Both the position numbers and the translations under genes were made by a program. The notes under the pieces are model-generated. The model was not told the origin of the DNA, did not search any database, and saw nothing but the letters and a program-made list of their open reading frames with translations. Shown here piece after piece: positions 8,201-16,426 of a stretch of DNA of 64,000 nt. Within the stretch, counting starts at the first letter, position 1; the number at the start of each line of letters is the position of its first letter. Source of the stretch: Paracoccaceae bacterium. GTDB lineage: Bacteria > Pseudomonadota > Alphaproteobacteria > Rhodobacterales > Rhodobacteraceae. The stretch spans positions 62,001 through 126,000 of the forward strand of contig JAKITO010000003.1 of NCBI GenBank assembly GCA_021648025.1, given 5' to 3'.

Positions 8201-8590
8201 TTATTCTTTGTCTGCCGCTTCGGGGTCGTAGTCGGTGAATTTCTTCAGCATCATCTCAAGAAGCGGCCAAAAGAAATCTTCACCCGGGTATCCCTCAAGT
8301 CGGCCCAGTTCCTGACCGTTTTCGACAATCAGAAAGGTCGGTGTAAAATTCACCCGCCGGGCGATATGCAGGTCTTTGGGCATGGCATAAAGGTCAACCC
8401 GGCGCAGGGGCGCGAATTTACCTTCGGTGGTTTTGGGATAGACCGGCCCGATCTCGTCGTTCCAGACCTCGCACCATTCACAGCCGGTTTGTTCGACCAT
8501 CACCAACTCTGCGGCATTGCCCGGCAGGGTCAGAAATGCGGTCATGACCAGAGCCGAAATTGCCCCTAGGTAACTTTTGAGCGTTAACAT
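8201..8590 (-). CDS. soxS: Periplasmic thioredoxin SoxS
   Basis: A 129-residue secreted thioredoxin-fold protein. A signal peptide (LGAISALVMTAFLTLPGNAA) is followed by EQTGCEWCEVW with the CxxC site at about residues 37-40, and the cis-proline loop FTPTFLIV. Members of this group keep the SoxY carrier cysteine reduced and so reactivate the sulfur-oxidising complex in the periplasm, receiving electrons through SoxV. It is transcribed with soxR and away from soxV; the soxS-soxV gap carries promoter-like and operator-like sequence. Confidence 0.92.
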   Translation of the reverse strand: MLTLKSYLGAISALVMTAFLTLPGNAAELVMVEQTGCEWCEVWNDEIGPVYPKTTEGKFAPLRRVDLYAMPKDLHIARRVNFTPTFLIVENGQELGRLEGYPGEDFFWPLLEMMLKKFTDYDPEAADKE

Positions 8591-8600
8591 GATCCACCTG

Positions 8601-8648
8601 TTGACCTGTGCACAAGCAACAACATAATCTGAATATATGAATAATTCA
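8601..8648 (+). promoter_or_regulatory. Candidate soxV promoter with downstream palindrome (SoxR operator candidate)
   Basis: TTGACC (8601-8606), a 16-base spacer and CATAAT (8623-8628) form a sigma70-like promoter toward soxV. Ten bases further lies the perfect palindrome TGAATAATTCA (8638-8648), where a repressor would block initiation. A second palindrome, TGTGCACA (8607-8614), lies within the spacer. SoxR is known in relatives to bind this soxS-soxV gap; assignment of the exact site is inference. Confidence 0.5.
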
Positions 8649-8696
8649 AGTTGCGAGCCGGTTCGTAACGCGGAGTTGTAAAGGAAATGGATTCAG

Positions 8697-9434
8697 ATGC
8701 TTGAAATCAGCCTGGCTGGTGCACTGGCCGCAGGATTGCTCAGCTTTTTCACCCCCTGCGTGTTGCCGATGGTGCCGTTCTACCTGTCCTACATGGGGGG
8801 AATGAGCATGGCCGAACTGCGCAGCGACGGAAAAATTGCGCCGGGCGCCCAACGTCGGCTGCTGATGTCGTCGGTGTTTTTCGCGCTGGGCGTCACCACG
8901 GTGTTCATGCTTTTGGGCATGGGGGCGACGGCGATGGGGCGGCTGTTTGGTCAGTATCTCGAATCATTGTCCTACGTTGCCGCGGCAATCCTGGTGGTGT
9001 TTGGCCTGCATTTCCTTGGCGTGATCCGGGTGCCGTTCCTGTACCGCGAGGCGCGATTGGAAAGCAAGGCATCGCCAAGCACTGTGGCAGGGGCCTACCT
9101 TATGGGCCTTGCCTTTGGCTTTGGCTGGACGCCCTGCGTCGGTCCGGCGCTGGCGTCGATCCTGATGATTGCCAGCGGTTTCGGCGATATCTGGAAGGGG
9201 GCGCTTTTGCTGTTTGTCTACGGCCTGGGCATGACCGCGCCGTTCATTGTTGCGGCGTTTTTCGCCAAGCCGTTTCTGGCCTGGGTCCAACGCCACAGGG
9301 CGGCGTTCCAATGGGTGGAAAAAGGCATGGGTGTCATGCTGATTGTTTTTGCTGTGCTGATTGCCACCGGTGGGGTAAACTTGATTGCAAATGCCATGAT
9401 CCGATGGTTCCCGGCGTTCTCGACCATTGGCTGA
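8697..9434 (+). CDS. soxV: CcdA-family membrane thiol transporter SoxV
   Basis: A 245-residue protein with six predicted membrane helices. It has the family hallmarks FFTPCVLPMVPFYLSYMGG (first Cys-containing helix) and FGFGWTPCVGPALASIL (second), the two cysteines that relay electrons from cytoplasmic thioredoxin to periplasmic partners. In sox clusters SoxV supplies reducing power to SoxW/SoxS and thence SoxYZ. The start is ATG 8697, preceded by AAGGAAA. It opens the plus-strand operon and is followed 32 bases later by soxW. Confidence 0.94.
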   Translation: MLEISLAGALAAGLLSFFTPCVLPMVPFYLSYMGGMSMAELRSDGKIAPGAQRRLLMSSVFFALGVTTVFMLLGMGATAMGRLFGQYLESLSYVAAAILVVFGLHFLGVIRVPFLYREARLESKASPSTVAGAYLMGLAFGFGWTPCVGPALASILMIASGFGDIWKGALLLFVYGLGMTAPFIVAAFFAKPFLAWVQRHRAAFQWVEKGMGVMLIVFAVLIATGGVNLIANAMIRWFPAFSTIG

Positions 9435-9466
9435 TGAAGGTTGAACCAAATATGAGAGGATAAGGT

Positions 9467-10045
9467 ATGCAACGATTGATGATGATGGTGCTGGCGATGC
9501 TAATCGCCGCCCCCGTAGCAGCGGTTGAACTGGGCGACGACGGGTTGCACAAGACCGCGTGGTTCCGGGACACATTCAAAGACCTGCAAGAAGATTTTGC
9601 CGAGGCCGAGGGCGAAGGCAAGCGGTTGATGCTGATCATCGAACAGCGCGGCTGTATCTATTGCACCGAGATGCACGAGAAAACCTTTACCGATCCGCGC
9701 ATCAAGGCGATGCTGGAAGACAAATATTTTCCGGTTCAGATCAATCTGCATGGCGACACGGAAATCGTTGATACAGACGGCGAGACGCTGAGCGAGAAGG
9801 CCGCCACCCGCAAGTGGGGCGCGCTGTTCACGCCGATGATCATCTTTCTGCCCCGGGCAATGGATGACAGTAAGTCGGCCACCGCGCAGGCCGTGGCGAC
9901 GATTCCCGGGGCGTTTGGGCCGGGCACCACGCTGGATATGATGACTTGGGTATTTGAAGAGCGGTATCTGGATCAGGAGGAAGAGGATTTTCAGCGTTAT
10001 CATGCGCGGATGATTCGCGAACGCAATGATGGGGACGGTGGGTAA
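9467..10045 (+). CDS. soxW: Periplasmic thioredoxin SoxW
   Basis: A 192-residue secreted thioredoxin-like protein. It has a cleavable signal (MLAMLIAAPVAAV), the redox site EQRGCIYCTEMHEKTF with CxxC near residues 63-66, and the cis-proline loop LFTPMIIF. It accepts electrons from SoxV. It is followed by a 177-base gap with the main operator of the structural sox genes, so soxVW and soxXYZA are probably separate transcripts, as in Paracoccus-type clusters. Confidence 0.92.
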   Translation: MQRLMMMVLAMLIAAPVAAVELGDDGLHKTAWFRDTFKDLQEDFAEAEGEGKRLMLIIEQRGCIYCTEMHEKTFTDPRIKAMLEDKYFPVQINLHGDTEIVDTDGETLSEKAATRKWGALFTPMIIFLPRAMDDSKSATAQAVATIPGAFGPGTTLDMMTWVFEERYLDQEEEDFQRYHARMIRERNDGDGG

Positions 10046-10113
10046 CAAACGCCATAATTCTCCCGGAGTGTTGAAAAGCCGGAGAAATTTCAGCTTCGGG
10101 GGGGAATTGCAGC

Positions 10114-10140
10114 CAACAATTCACACTTGTGAATTTGTTG
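10114..10140. promoter_or_regulatory. Palindrome upstream of soxX, probable SoxR operator
   Basis: An almost perfect inverted repeat, CAACAATTCACA / TGTGAATTTGTTG around a two-base centre, lies in the soxW-soxX gap. Its core at 10119-10134 has the form ATTC-N8-GAAT, which I recall as the recognition pattern reported for SqrR, the closest studied relative of SoxR. It ends directly at the -35-like hexamer of the soxX promoter candidate. A related palindrome precedes soxB. Confidence 0.75.
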
Positions 10141-10170
10141 TTGCGTAAACGGGGGGCGCTGGCCTACACT
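10141..10170 (+). promoter_or_regulatory. Candidate soxX promoter
   Basis: TTGCGT (10141-10146) and TACACT (10165-10170) with an 18-base spacer, adjoining the palindrome upstream. The match is moderate and the transcription start is not known. Confidence 0.4.
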
Positions 10171-10222
10171 AAAAAAAGCAAACCACAGTCACGTAAATTC
10201 AGTGGTAGCTAAGGGAGGGACT

Positions 10223-10675
10223 ATGAAAATAATAATCGCAACTGCGGTCGCCACAGTGTTGGGCGCGACCGTTGCAATGGCGGGAGCAACCAAACCGCAG
10301 GACGTCGCGTTTGAGGATGGCGCTGTTGCGGTATCTGTCAGCGGTACTGCCGGGGATGCGGCCGTTGGTCGTGAGGTATTCGCCAATCGCAGGTTGGGCA
10401 ATTGCCTGGCCTGCCACGTCAACTCGGACATGCCGGAACTATCGTTCCACGGAGAAGTCGGCCCGCCTCTGGACGGTGCGGCTGATCGCTGGAGCGAAGC
10501 GGAACTGCGTGGCCTCGTCGCAAATTCAAAGCAGACGTTCGAAGACACGATCATGCCGGGCTTTTACATAGATACCGGGTATTTCCGGCCTCTGGACGAT
10601 TTTGCAGGGATACCAATCCTGAACGCTCAGCAGGTCGAAGATGTCGTCGCGTATCTGTTGACGCTTAAGGAATAG
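10223..10675 (+). CDS. soxX: Sulfur oxidation c-type cytochrome SoxX
   Basis: A 150-residue periplasmic cytochrome. From ATG 10223 (AGGGAGGGA just upstream) a signal peptide ends at about VAMA-GA. One heme c site, CLACH, is at residues 61-65, with a candidate distal Met in IMPGFY. SoxX pairs with SoxA; the complex couples thiosulfate oxidatively to the cysteine of SoxY. Longer in-frame starts lack a ribosome site. soxY follows after 41 bases. Confidence 0.96.
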   Translation: MKIIIATAVATVLGATVAMAGATKPQDVAFEDGAVAVSVSGTAGDAAVGREVFANRRLGNCLACHVNSDMPELSFHGEVGPPLDGAADRWSEAELRGLVANSKQTFEDTIMPGFYIDTGYFRPLDDFAGIPILNAQQVEDVVAYLLTLKE

Positions 10676-10716
10676 CAGGCACGCGCCTGTTTTTGAAATT
10701 TAGGGAGACACAAAAT

Positions 10717-11133
10717 ATGGAATTCTCAAGACGCGAAACCATCGCCCTTGGGCTGGGTGCTGCGGCGCTGACGTTCATGCCTTTCCGGGTGGAAGCGGCA
10801 GCCGAAGAAGTGATCTCGGCGTTCACCGGCGGGGCCGATGTCGGCGAGGGGGGCGTGACCATCACGGCACCCGAGATTGCCGAGAACGGCAATACCGTGC
10901 CAATCGGTGTTGCTGCACCGGGTGCGGCGGCGATCCTGATCATTGCAACCGGCAACCCGGTCCCGAATGTGGCCACGTTCAACTTTGGCGAACTGGCGGG
11001 CGCGCAATCTGCATCGACCCGTATTCGTCTGGCCGGTACGCAGGACATTGTGGCAGTTGCCAAAATGGCCGACGGTTCGTTTGTTCGGACCTCAGCGGCT
11101 GTGAAAGTCACCATCGGCGGGTGCGGCGGTTAA
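10717..11133 (+). CDS. soxY: Sulfur-carrier protein SoxY
   Basis: A 138-residue protein with a twin-arginine signal (SRRETIALGLGAAALTF) and the mobile C-terminal arm ending GGCGG. Cys136 is the residue to which sulfur intermediates are attached. SoxY is exported folded with SoxZ and shuttles substrate between SoxAX, SoxB and SoxCD in the periplasm. The start is ATG 10717 with TAGGGAGA upstream. soxZ follows after 39 bases. Confidence 0.97.
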   Translation: MEFSRRETIALGLGAAALTFMPFRVEAAAEEVISAFTGGADVGEGGVTITAPEIAENGNTVPIGVAAPGAAAILIIATGNPVPNVATFNFGELAGAQSASTRIRLAGTQDIVAVAKMADGSFVRTSAAVKVTIGGCGG

Positions 11134-11172
11134 TCCACCGCGCAGCACAATTCGACATAAGGAGAATATAAA

Positions 11173-11502
11173 ATGGCATCTGGTGTAAAACCCCGCGTCA
11201 AAACCCCTAAAACAGTCGTCGCCGGCGAAGCGTTCACTATCAAGACGCTGATCAGCCACAAGATGGAAAGTGGCCAGCGAAAGGACAAGGAAGGCAATAA
11301 GATTCCGCGTTCGATCATCAACCGCTTTACCTGCGAGATCAACGGCAAGTCTGTTATCGACGTCACAATGGAACCGGCGATTTCGACCAATCCGTATTTC
11401 CAATTTGATGCAGTCACCGAGGAAGCCGGTGATGTTGTATTCACTTGGTATGACGACGATGGCTCGGTCTATGATACAACAAAAACAGTCGCGATCGGGT
11501 AA
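11173..11502 (+). CDS. soxZ: SoxY partner protein SoxZ
   Basis: A 109-residue immunoglobulin-fold protein without its own signal peptide, so it must be exported by riding with SoxY. The conserved opening KPRVKTPKTVVAGEAFTIKT, the stretch ISHKMESGQRKDKEGNKIPR and the ending VTEEAGDVVFTWYDDDGSVY are typical SoxZ. AAGGAG stands 8-9 bases before the start. It lies between soxY and soxA in the usual order. Confidence 0.97.
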   Translation: MASGVKPRVKTPKTVVAGEAFTIKTLISHKMESGQRKDKEGNKIPRSIINRFTCEINGKSVIDVTMEPAISTNPYFQFDAVTEEAGDVVFTWYDDDGSVYDTTKTVAIG

Positions 11503-11530
11503 TCCGAGAGCAAGGGAGGGAAAACCAAAA

Positions 11531-12385
11531 ATGGGAATGTACCTATTAAAGACGACTGCTTTTGCTGCTGGCCTGGCATTGATGGCAGGTTCAGTTGCAC
11601 AAGCAGATGAAGGCGCGACACTGGTTATCAACGAAGAACTGACGATAGCAACAACTGCAAAAGCGCCGGCTCATCTGGAAAACATAGACGAGATTACTTC
11701 GGGCTGGATCTACCGGACCAAGGAGACTCAGGCGCTTCAGATGGACGATTTCGACAATCCGGCTTTTGTGTTTGTCGATATCGCGCTGGATCTGTGGAAC
11801 GAGGTTGACGGCACCGAAGGCAAGTCCTGTGCGTCCTGTCACACCGACGGCCCGGAAGAGTTTGCCGGCCTGACCGCGACCATGCCAAGGATCGACAAGG
11901 ACGGTAATCTGGAAACATTGACCGAAGTGGTCAACCGCGAGCGGGTTGAAAAGATGGGGGCCAAGCCTTGGAAGTATTCCAAGACCAACATGGCGTCCAT
12001 GACGGCGTTGATCGGTTTGCAGTCACGCGGTATGCCGGTGAATGTGGCAATCGATGGTGCTGCCGCCCCTTTTTGGGAGCGCGGCAAAGAGCTGTATTAC
12101 ACCCGTGTCGGCCAGCTTGATATCTCGTGTTCCAATTGTCACGAGGACAACTATGGCGTGATGATCCGGGCTGATCATCTTAGTCAGGGTCAGATCAACG
12201 GCTTTCCGACGTATCGGTTGAAGAATGCCAAGATGAACACCACGCACGGGCGGTTCAAGGGCTGCATGAAGAATATCCGGGCCGTCCCTTACAAAGAGGG
12301 TGGCGAAGAATTCAAGGCAATCGAGCTGTATCTGGCCAGTCGCGGTAATGGCCTGACAGTCGAAACACCGTCAGTCCGTAACTAA
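11531..12385 (+). CDS. soxA: Diheme cytochrome SoxA (L-cysteine S-thiosulfotransferase subunit)
   Basis: A 284-residue periplasmic protein with signal peptide ending near SVAQA. Two heme c sites are present, CASCH (100-104) and CSNCH (200-204), as in the diheme SoxA class. The catalytic cysteine that ligates the active heme and accepts thiosulfate is Cys245 in GRFKGCMKN. With SoxX it joins thiosulfate to SoxY. The start is ATG 11531 (AGGGAGGG about ten bases upstream; ATG 11537 is an alternative). It ends the soxXYZA block and is followed by a strong terminator. Confidence 0.97.
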   Translation: MGMYLLKTTAFAAGLALMAGSVAQADEGATLVINEELTIATTAKAPAHLENIDEITSGWIYRTKETQALQMDDFDNPAFVFVDIALDLWNEVDGTEGKSCASCHTDGPEEFAGLTATMPRIDKDGNLETLTEVVNRERVEKMGAKPWKYSKTNMASMTALIGLQSRGMPVNVAIDGAAAPFWERGKELYYTRVGQLDISCSNCHEDNYGVMIRADHLSQGQINGFPTYRLKNAKMNTTHGRFKGCMKNIRAVPYKEGGEEFKAIELYLASRGNGLTVETPSVRN

Positions 12386-12392
12386 GTTTTAG

Positions 12393-12426
12393 CCCGCCCC
12401 GGATCAGACCGGGGCGGGTATTTTTA
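12393..12426 (+). terminator. Strong rho-independent terminator between soxA and soxB
   Basis: CCCGCCCCGG (12393-12402) and CCGGGGCGGG (12409-12418) form a perfect ten-pair stem with an ATCAGA loop, followed by TATTTTTAT. It stands about 10 bases after the soxA stop and should at least reduce read-through into soxB. Confidence 0.9.
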
Positions 12427-12438
12427 TGCCTAATGAAA

Positions 12439-12450
12439 TCACATATGTGA
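12439..12450. promoter_or_regulatory. Palindrome upstream of soxB, possible second SoxR operator
   Basis: TCACATATGTGA is a perfect 12-bp palindrome between the soxA terminator and the soxB start. It shares TCACA-N2-TGTGA with the core of the soxX palindrome, and its flanks match ATTC/GAAT at three of four positions each. It suggests separate SoxR control of soxBCDEF. Confidence 0.6.
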
Positions 12451-12484
12451 AGGTGGTTTCCACACATACGTAAGGAATTCGGTA

Positions 12485-14182
12485 ATGATCTCGCGACGCG
12501 ATTTTCTGCAGGTTTCAATGGCAACTTCGGCTTTGGTCGGGGCGTCAGGCTTTGGCAACTGGGCGCGCCTGGCCGCGCAGCAGGCGCTGACCCAGGATCA
12601 ACTGCTGGATTTTGATACTTTCGGCAATGTCAGCCTGATCCATATCACCGATATTCATGCCCAGCTTAAGCCAATTTATTTCCGTGAGCCGTCGATCAAC
12701 CTTGGTATTGGCGATGCCAAAGGGCAGGTGCCGCATGTAACCGGGGCTGATTTCCGCAGGCTCTACGGCATCGAAGATGGCAGCCCTTCTGCCTATGCGC
12801 TGACGTATAGTGATTTCACCTCACTGGCGCAGACCTATGGCCGGGTTGGCGGGCTGGACCGGGTCAGTACGGTGATCAATTCGATCCGCGCCGACCGGCC
12901 TGATGCGCTGCTTTTGGATGGCGGCGATACCTGGCATGGGTCTTATACCTGTCTCAAGACCGCCGGGCAGGACATGGTCAACGTAATGAACGGGCTGAAA
13001 CCGGATGCGATGACGTTCCATTGGGAATTCACGCTGGGGTCCGACCGGGTTGCCGAGATTGTCGAGGGCTTGCCGTTTGCCGCCCTTGGCCAGAACATCT
13101 TTGACGCCGAATGGGACGAACCGACCGAGCTGTTCAAACCGTACAAGTTTTTTGAACGTGGGGGCGTCAAGGTGGCCGTGATTGGTCAGGCGTTCCCGTA
13201 TATGCCGATTGCCAACCCTGGCTGGATGTTCCCGGAATACAGCTTTGGCATTCGTGACCAGAACATGCAAAAGATGGTCGACGAAGTGCGGGGCATGGGC
13301 GCCGAACTGGTGGTTTGCCTGTCGCACAACGGTTTTGACGTCGACAAGAAGATGGCCGGCCGGGTGTCTGGCATTGACGTGATCCTGGCGGGCCACACCC
13401 ACGACGCGCTGCCTGAACCGGTGCTGGTGGGGACGACCCATATCATTGCCTCGGGGTCGAACGGCAAATTTGTCAGCCGGATTGATCTGGATGTACGCGA
13501 CGGTCGGATGATGGGGATCAAGCACAAGCTGATTCCGGTTTTCAGCGACGTCATCGCGCCTGATCCGGTTATTACAAAACTGATAGATGATCAGCGCGCG
13601 CCATACAAAACGGAACTTTCAGAGGTGATTGGCCAAACCGATACACTTTTGTACCGTCGCGGAAATTTCAACGGCACCTGGGATGATCTGATCTGTGACG
13701 CGCTGATTTCCGAGCGTGAGGCAGATATTGCGCTAAGCCCGGGGGTGCGTTGGGGGCCATCGATCCTGCCCGGGCAGGACATCACCCGCGAGGATATATT
13801 CAACGTCACGTCCATGACCTACGGCAAAGCCTATCGCACTGAAATGACCGGTGAATTCATCAAGATCATTCTTGAAGATGTGGGTGATAACCTGTTGAAT
13901 CCAGACCCTTATTACCAACAGGGTGGCGATATGGTTCGCACTGGCGGGCTTGGCTATCGGATAGATGTGAGCAAGCCCCAGGGCGAACGGATCACCGACC
14001 TTACCTTGTTGAAAACCGGGGAAAAGCTGGATCCGGCCAAGACCTATATGGTGGCCGGCTGGGCCTCGGTAAACGAAGACACCGAGGGGCCGCAAATCTG
14101 GGACGTGGTCGAGGATCACATCCGCAAACAAGGCACCGTTACGGTAGCGCCAAACAACTCGGTTGAGGTGATAGGTACGTAA
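12485..14182 (+). CDS. soxB: S-sulfosulfanyl-L-cysteine sulfohydrolase SoxB
   Basis: A 565-residue periplasmic enzyme of the 5'-nucleotidase/metallophosphatase family that releases sulfate from the SoxY-bound intermediate using two manganese ions. It has a twin-arginine signal (SRRDFLQVSMATSALVGA). Metal-binding motifs are ITDIHAQLKP (Asp56, His58), LLLDGGDTWHGS (Asp148), FHWEFTLG, and AGHTHDALP later. This FHWEF sequence in place of the nucleotidase GNHEF is characteristic of SoxB. It begins the soxBCDEF block after the terminator and palindrome. Confidence 0.97.
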   Translation: MISRRDFLQVSMATSALVGASGFGNWARLAAQQALTQDQLLDFDTFGNVSLIHITDIHAQLKPIYFREPSINLGIGDAKGQVPHVTGADFRRLYGIEDGSPSAYALTYSDFTSLAQTYGRVGGLDRVSTVINSIRADRPDALLLDGGDTWHGSYTCLKTAGQDMVNVMNGLKPDAMTFHWEFTLGSDRVAEIVEGLPFAALGQNIFDAEWDEPTELFKPYKFFERGGVKVAVIGQAFPYMPIANPGWMFPEYSFGIRDQNMQKMVDEVRGMGAELVVCLSHNGFDVDKKMAGRVSGIDVILAGHTHDALPEPVLVGTTHIIASGSNGKFVSRIDLDVRDGRMMGIKHKLIPVFSDVIAPDPVITKLIDDQRAPYKTELSEVIGQTDTLLYRRGNFNGTWDDLICDALISEREADIALSPGVRWGPSILPGQDITREDIFNVTSMTYGKAYRTEMTGEFIKIILEDVGDNLLNPDPYYQQGGDMVRTGGLGYRIDVSKPQGERITDLTLLKTGEKLDPAKTYMVAGWASVNEDTEGPQIWDVVEDHIRKQGTVTVAPNNSVEVIGT

Positions 14183-14225
14183 TTTCAACGCCTTAGCCGG
14201 GTCATACTGCTTGGGAGGTGCGGGA

Positions 14226-15473
14226 ATGACAAGCAAAACATCATCACGTCGTCAGTTTCTCGTCGGGGCCGCTTCTGCCGGGGTCGCGTTTCCGACTGCG
14301 TCTCGGGCCGGCGATCCGCTGATCACCGAGGTCCAGGATTGGGCCATTGGCCATGGCGACGGGGTAGACGCGTCACCTTATGGACTGCCAATTTCTCATG
14401 AATCCCATGTAGTCAGGCGCAATGTCGAGTGGCTGACAGCGGATACGATTTCATCAATCAACTTCACCCCGATCCATGCGTTGGAGGGCACGATTACGCC
14501 GCAAGGTGTGGGATTTGAGCGGCATCATTCCGGCGCGATTGACCTAAGTAAGCCGGATTATCGCCTGATGATCAATGGCTTGGTCGATCAGCCTTTGGTG
14601 TTCACCTATGAAGATATTGAACGGTTTCCGCGTGAAAACCACGTTTATTTCTGCGAATGCGCCGCCAATTCAGGTATGGAATGGAACGGCGCTCAGTTGA
14701 ACGGTGCGCAATTCACCCACGGTATGATCCATAACATGGAATACACCGGGGTGCCGCTTCGGCTATTGCTGGAAGAGGCCGGGGTGCAAACGGCCGGAAA
14801 ATGGGTTTTTGTCGAAGGTGCGGATGCGTCTTCCAATGGTCGTTCGATCCCGTTGGACAAGGCACTGGGTGATTGCCTGGTGGCCTTCAAGGCCAACGGT
14901 GAGGCCCTGCGTAAAGAGCACGGTTATCCTGTTCGACTTGTTGTGCCGGGCTGGGAAGGTAACTTATGGATCAAGTGGTTACGCCGGATCGAAGTGACCA
15001 AAGGGCCGGTGGAGACCAAGGAAGAAACGTCGAAATACACCGACCTTCTGGGCAGTGGGATCGCCCGTAAATGGACCTGGGAGATGGACGCCAAATCGGT
15101 GATTACGGCGCCAAGCCCGCAAATGCCAATCCGACATGGGACGGGGCCTCTGGTGATCACCGGGCTGGCGTGGTCGGGGCGAGGAGCGATCGAGGGCGTC
15201 GATATTTCGCTGGATGGCGGGGTGAACTGGACGCCTGCAAGGTTGGATGGGCAGGCACGTGCCAAGGCGCTGACGCGATTTTATCTGGATCATGTGTGGG
15301 ATGGGGGGCAGATGCTATTGCAATCGCGTGCGCGCGATTCTACCGGATATGTACAGCCGAAGAAGGATGATCTGCGCCGCGTCCGGGGGTTGAATTCCAC
15401 CTACCATAACAATGCCATTCAGACATGGTGGGTAAATGCCGAGGGGATGGTGGAAAATGTCGAAGTGGCGTGA
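14226..15473 (+). CDS. soxC: Sulfane dehydrogenase, molybdenum subunit SoxC
   Basis: A 415-residue periplasmic member of the sulfite-oxidase family. It oxidises the sulfane sulfur left on SoxY, with SoxD as electron acceptor; this gives complete thiosulfate oxidation without sulfur deposits. A twin-arginine signal (SSRRQFLVGAASAG) is present. YFCECAANSGMEW contains the molybdopterin-ligating cysteine, probably Cys145, and the C-terminal dimer domain includes ITGLAWSGRGAIEGVDISLD. ATG 14226 has GGGAGGTG five bases upstream and is preferred over the in-frame 14211 start. The end overlaps soxD by 17 bases. Confidence 0.95.
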   Translation: MTSKTSSRRQFLVGAASAGVAFPTASRAGDPLITEVQDWAIGHGDGVDASPYGLPISHESHVVRRNVEWLTADTISSINFTPIHALEGTITPQGVGFERHHSGAIDLSKPDYRLMINGLVDQPLVFTYEDIERFPRENHVYFCECAANSGMEWNGAQLNGAQFTHGMIHNMEYTGVPLRLLLEEAGVQTAGKWVFVEGADASSNGRSIPLDKALGDCLVAFKANGEALRKEHGYPVRLVVPGWEGNLWIKWLRRIEVTKGPVETKEETSKYTDLLGSGIARKWTWEMDAKSVITAPSPQMPIRHGTGPLVITGLAWSGRGAIEGVDISLDGGVNWTPARLDGQARAKALTRFYLDHVWDGGQMLLQSRARDSTGYVQPKKDDLRRVRGLNSTYHNNAIQTWWVNAEGMVENVEVA

Positions 15474-16422
15474 TCTGATGATCTGTGCGGCTTTGGCAGC
15501 GGGCGTTTCCGGGCCGGTTTGGTCCGGGCCATACTTTCTTGGCCGCCCGGCAGAGCCGGACGAGATTGCGGCCTGGAATCACGAGGTTCAGCCGGACGGA
15601 ACTGGTCTGCCGTTGGGGCAGGGGGCGGTCGAAGATGGTGATGTGCTGTTTGGCGAACGCTGTGCCGCGTGCCACGGGGATTTTGCCGAAGGGGTGGGTA
15701 ATTGGCCGACGCTTTCGGGTGGGATCGGGACGTTGGGCGACGAAGACCCGGTCAAGACGGTTGGGTCGTACTGGCCTTATTTATCAACGGCCTGGGATTT
15801 CATCCACCGTTCGAAACCTTATGGAAATGCGCAGACGCTTGAGGTGGACGAGGTCTATTCTCTGGTGGCGTTCCTGTTGTATTCCAGCGATCTGGTAGAG
15901 GATGATTTTGTACTGAGCCATGAAAATTTCCTGGATGTGAAGATGCCCAACGCCAACGGCTTTGTTGTCGACGACCGGGCGGCTACGGAATACCCAAGGT
16001 TTTCTGGCCCGCCCTGCATGCGCGATTGTCGTGCGCCTGTGAAGATTACCAAACGCGCGACCGACCTTGATTTGACGCCCGAAATGATGGTAGCAACGAA
16101 AGAGCTGGACCTGCTGGCGCAGGGCGAAAAGGTGTTTGCCAAGTGCAAAGCCTGTCATCAGGTCGGAGAGGGCGCGAGGGATCGGGTTGGGCCGGCTTTG
16201 AACGGGATTGTCGGGGCGGACGCGGCGCGGGCGGACTTTTTCTATTCGGATGGGATGCGGGCCGCGGCCAAGGCTGGGTTGGTTTGGGATCATACTGAAC
16301 TGGCGGCGTATCTGGCCAATCCCAAGGCCTATTTGCCGGGCACAAGGATGAATTTTTCAGGCCTTGGTAGCCAAGCCGATATTGAGGCGGTCATCGCCTT
16401 TTTGGCCTCGCAAAAAGGATGA
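15457..16422 (+). CDS. soxD: Sulfane dehydrogenase, diheme cytochrome subunit SoxD
   Basis: A 321-residue periplasmic protein with signal peptide and two cytochrome c domains: CAACH at 69-73 and CKACH at 230-234, the latter followed by HQVGEGARDRVGPALNG as in mitochondrial-type cytochrome c. It takes electrons from SoxC. The start overlaps the soxC end, giving translational coupling; soxE follows four bases after the stop. The second heme domain is nearly duplicated in soxE, including a 22-base identical DNA stretch. Confidence 0.94.
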   Translation: MSKWRDLMICAALAAGVSGPVWSGPYFLGRPAEPDEIAAWNHEVQPDGTGLPLGQGAVEDGDVLFGERCAACHGDFAEGVGNWPTLSGGIGTLGDEDPVKTVGSYWPYLSTAWDFIHRSKPYGNAQTLEVDEVYSLVAFLLYSSDLVEDDFVLSHENFLDVKMPNANGFVVDDRAATEYPRFSGPPCMRDCRAPVKITKRATDLDLTPEMMVATKELDLLAQGEKVFAKCKACHQVGEGARDRVGPALNGIVGADAARADFFYSDGMRAAAKAGLVWDHTELAAYLANPKAYLPGTRMNFSGLGSQADIEAVIAFLASQKG

Positions 16423-16426
16423 TATA

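Noticed and set aside
11270-11530. N-terminal extension of soxA overlapping soxZ
   Set aside because: A frame shadow inside soxZ. The SoxA signal peptide and ribosome site support the start at 11531.
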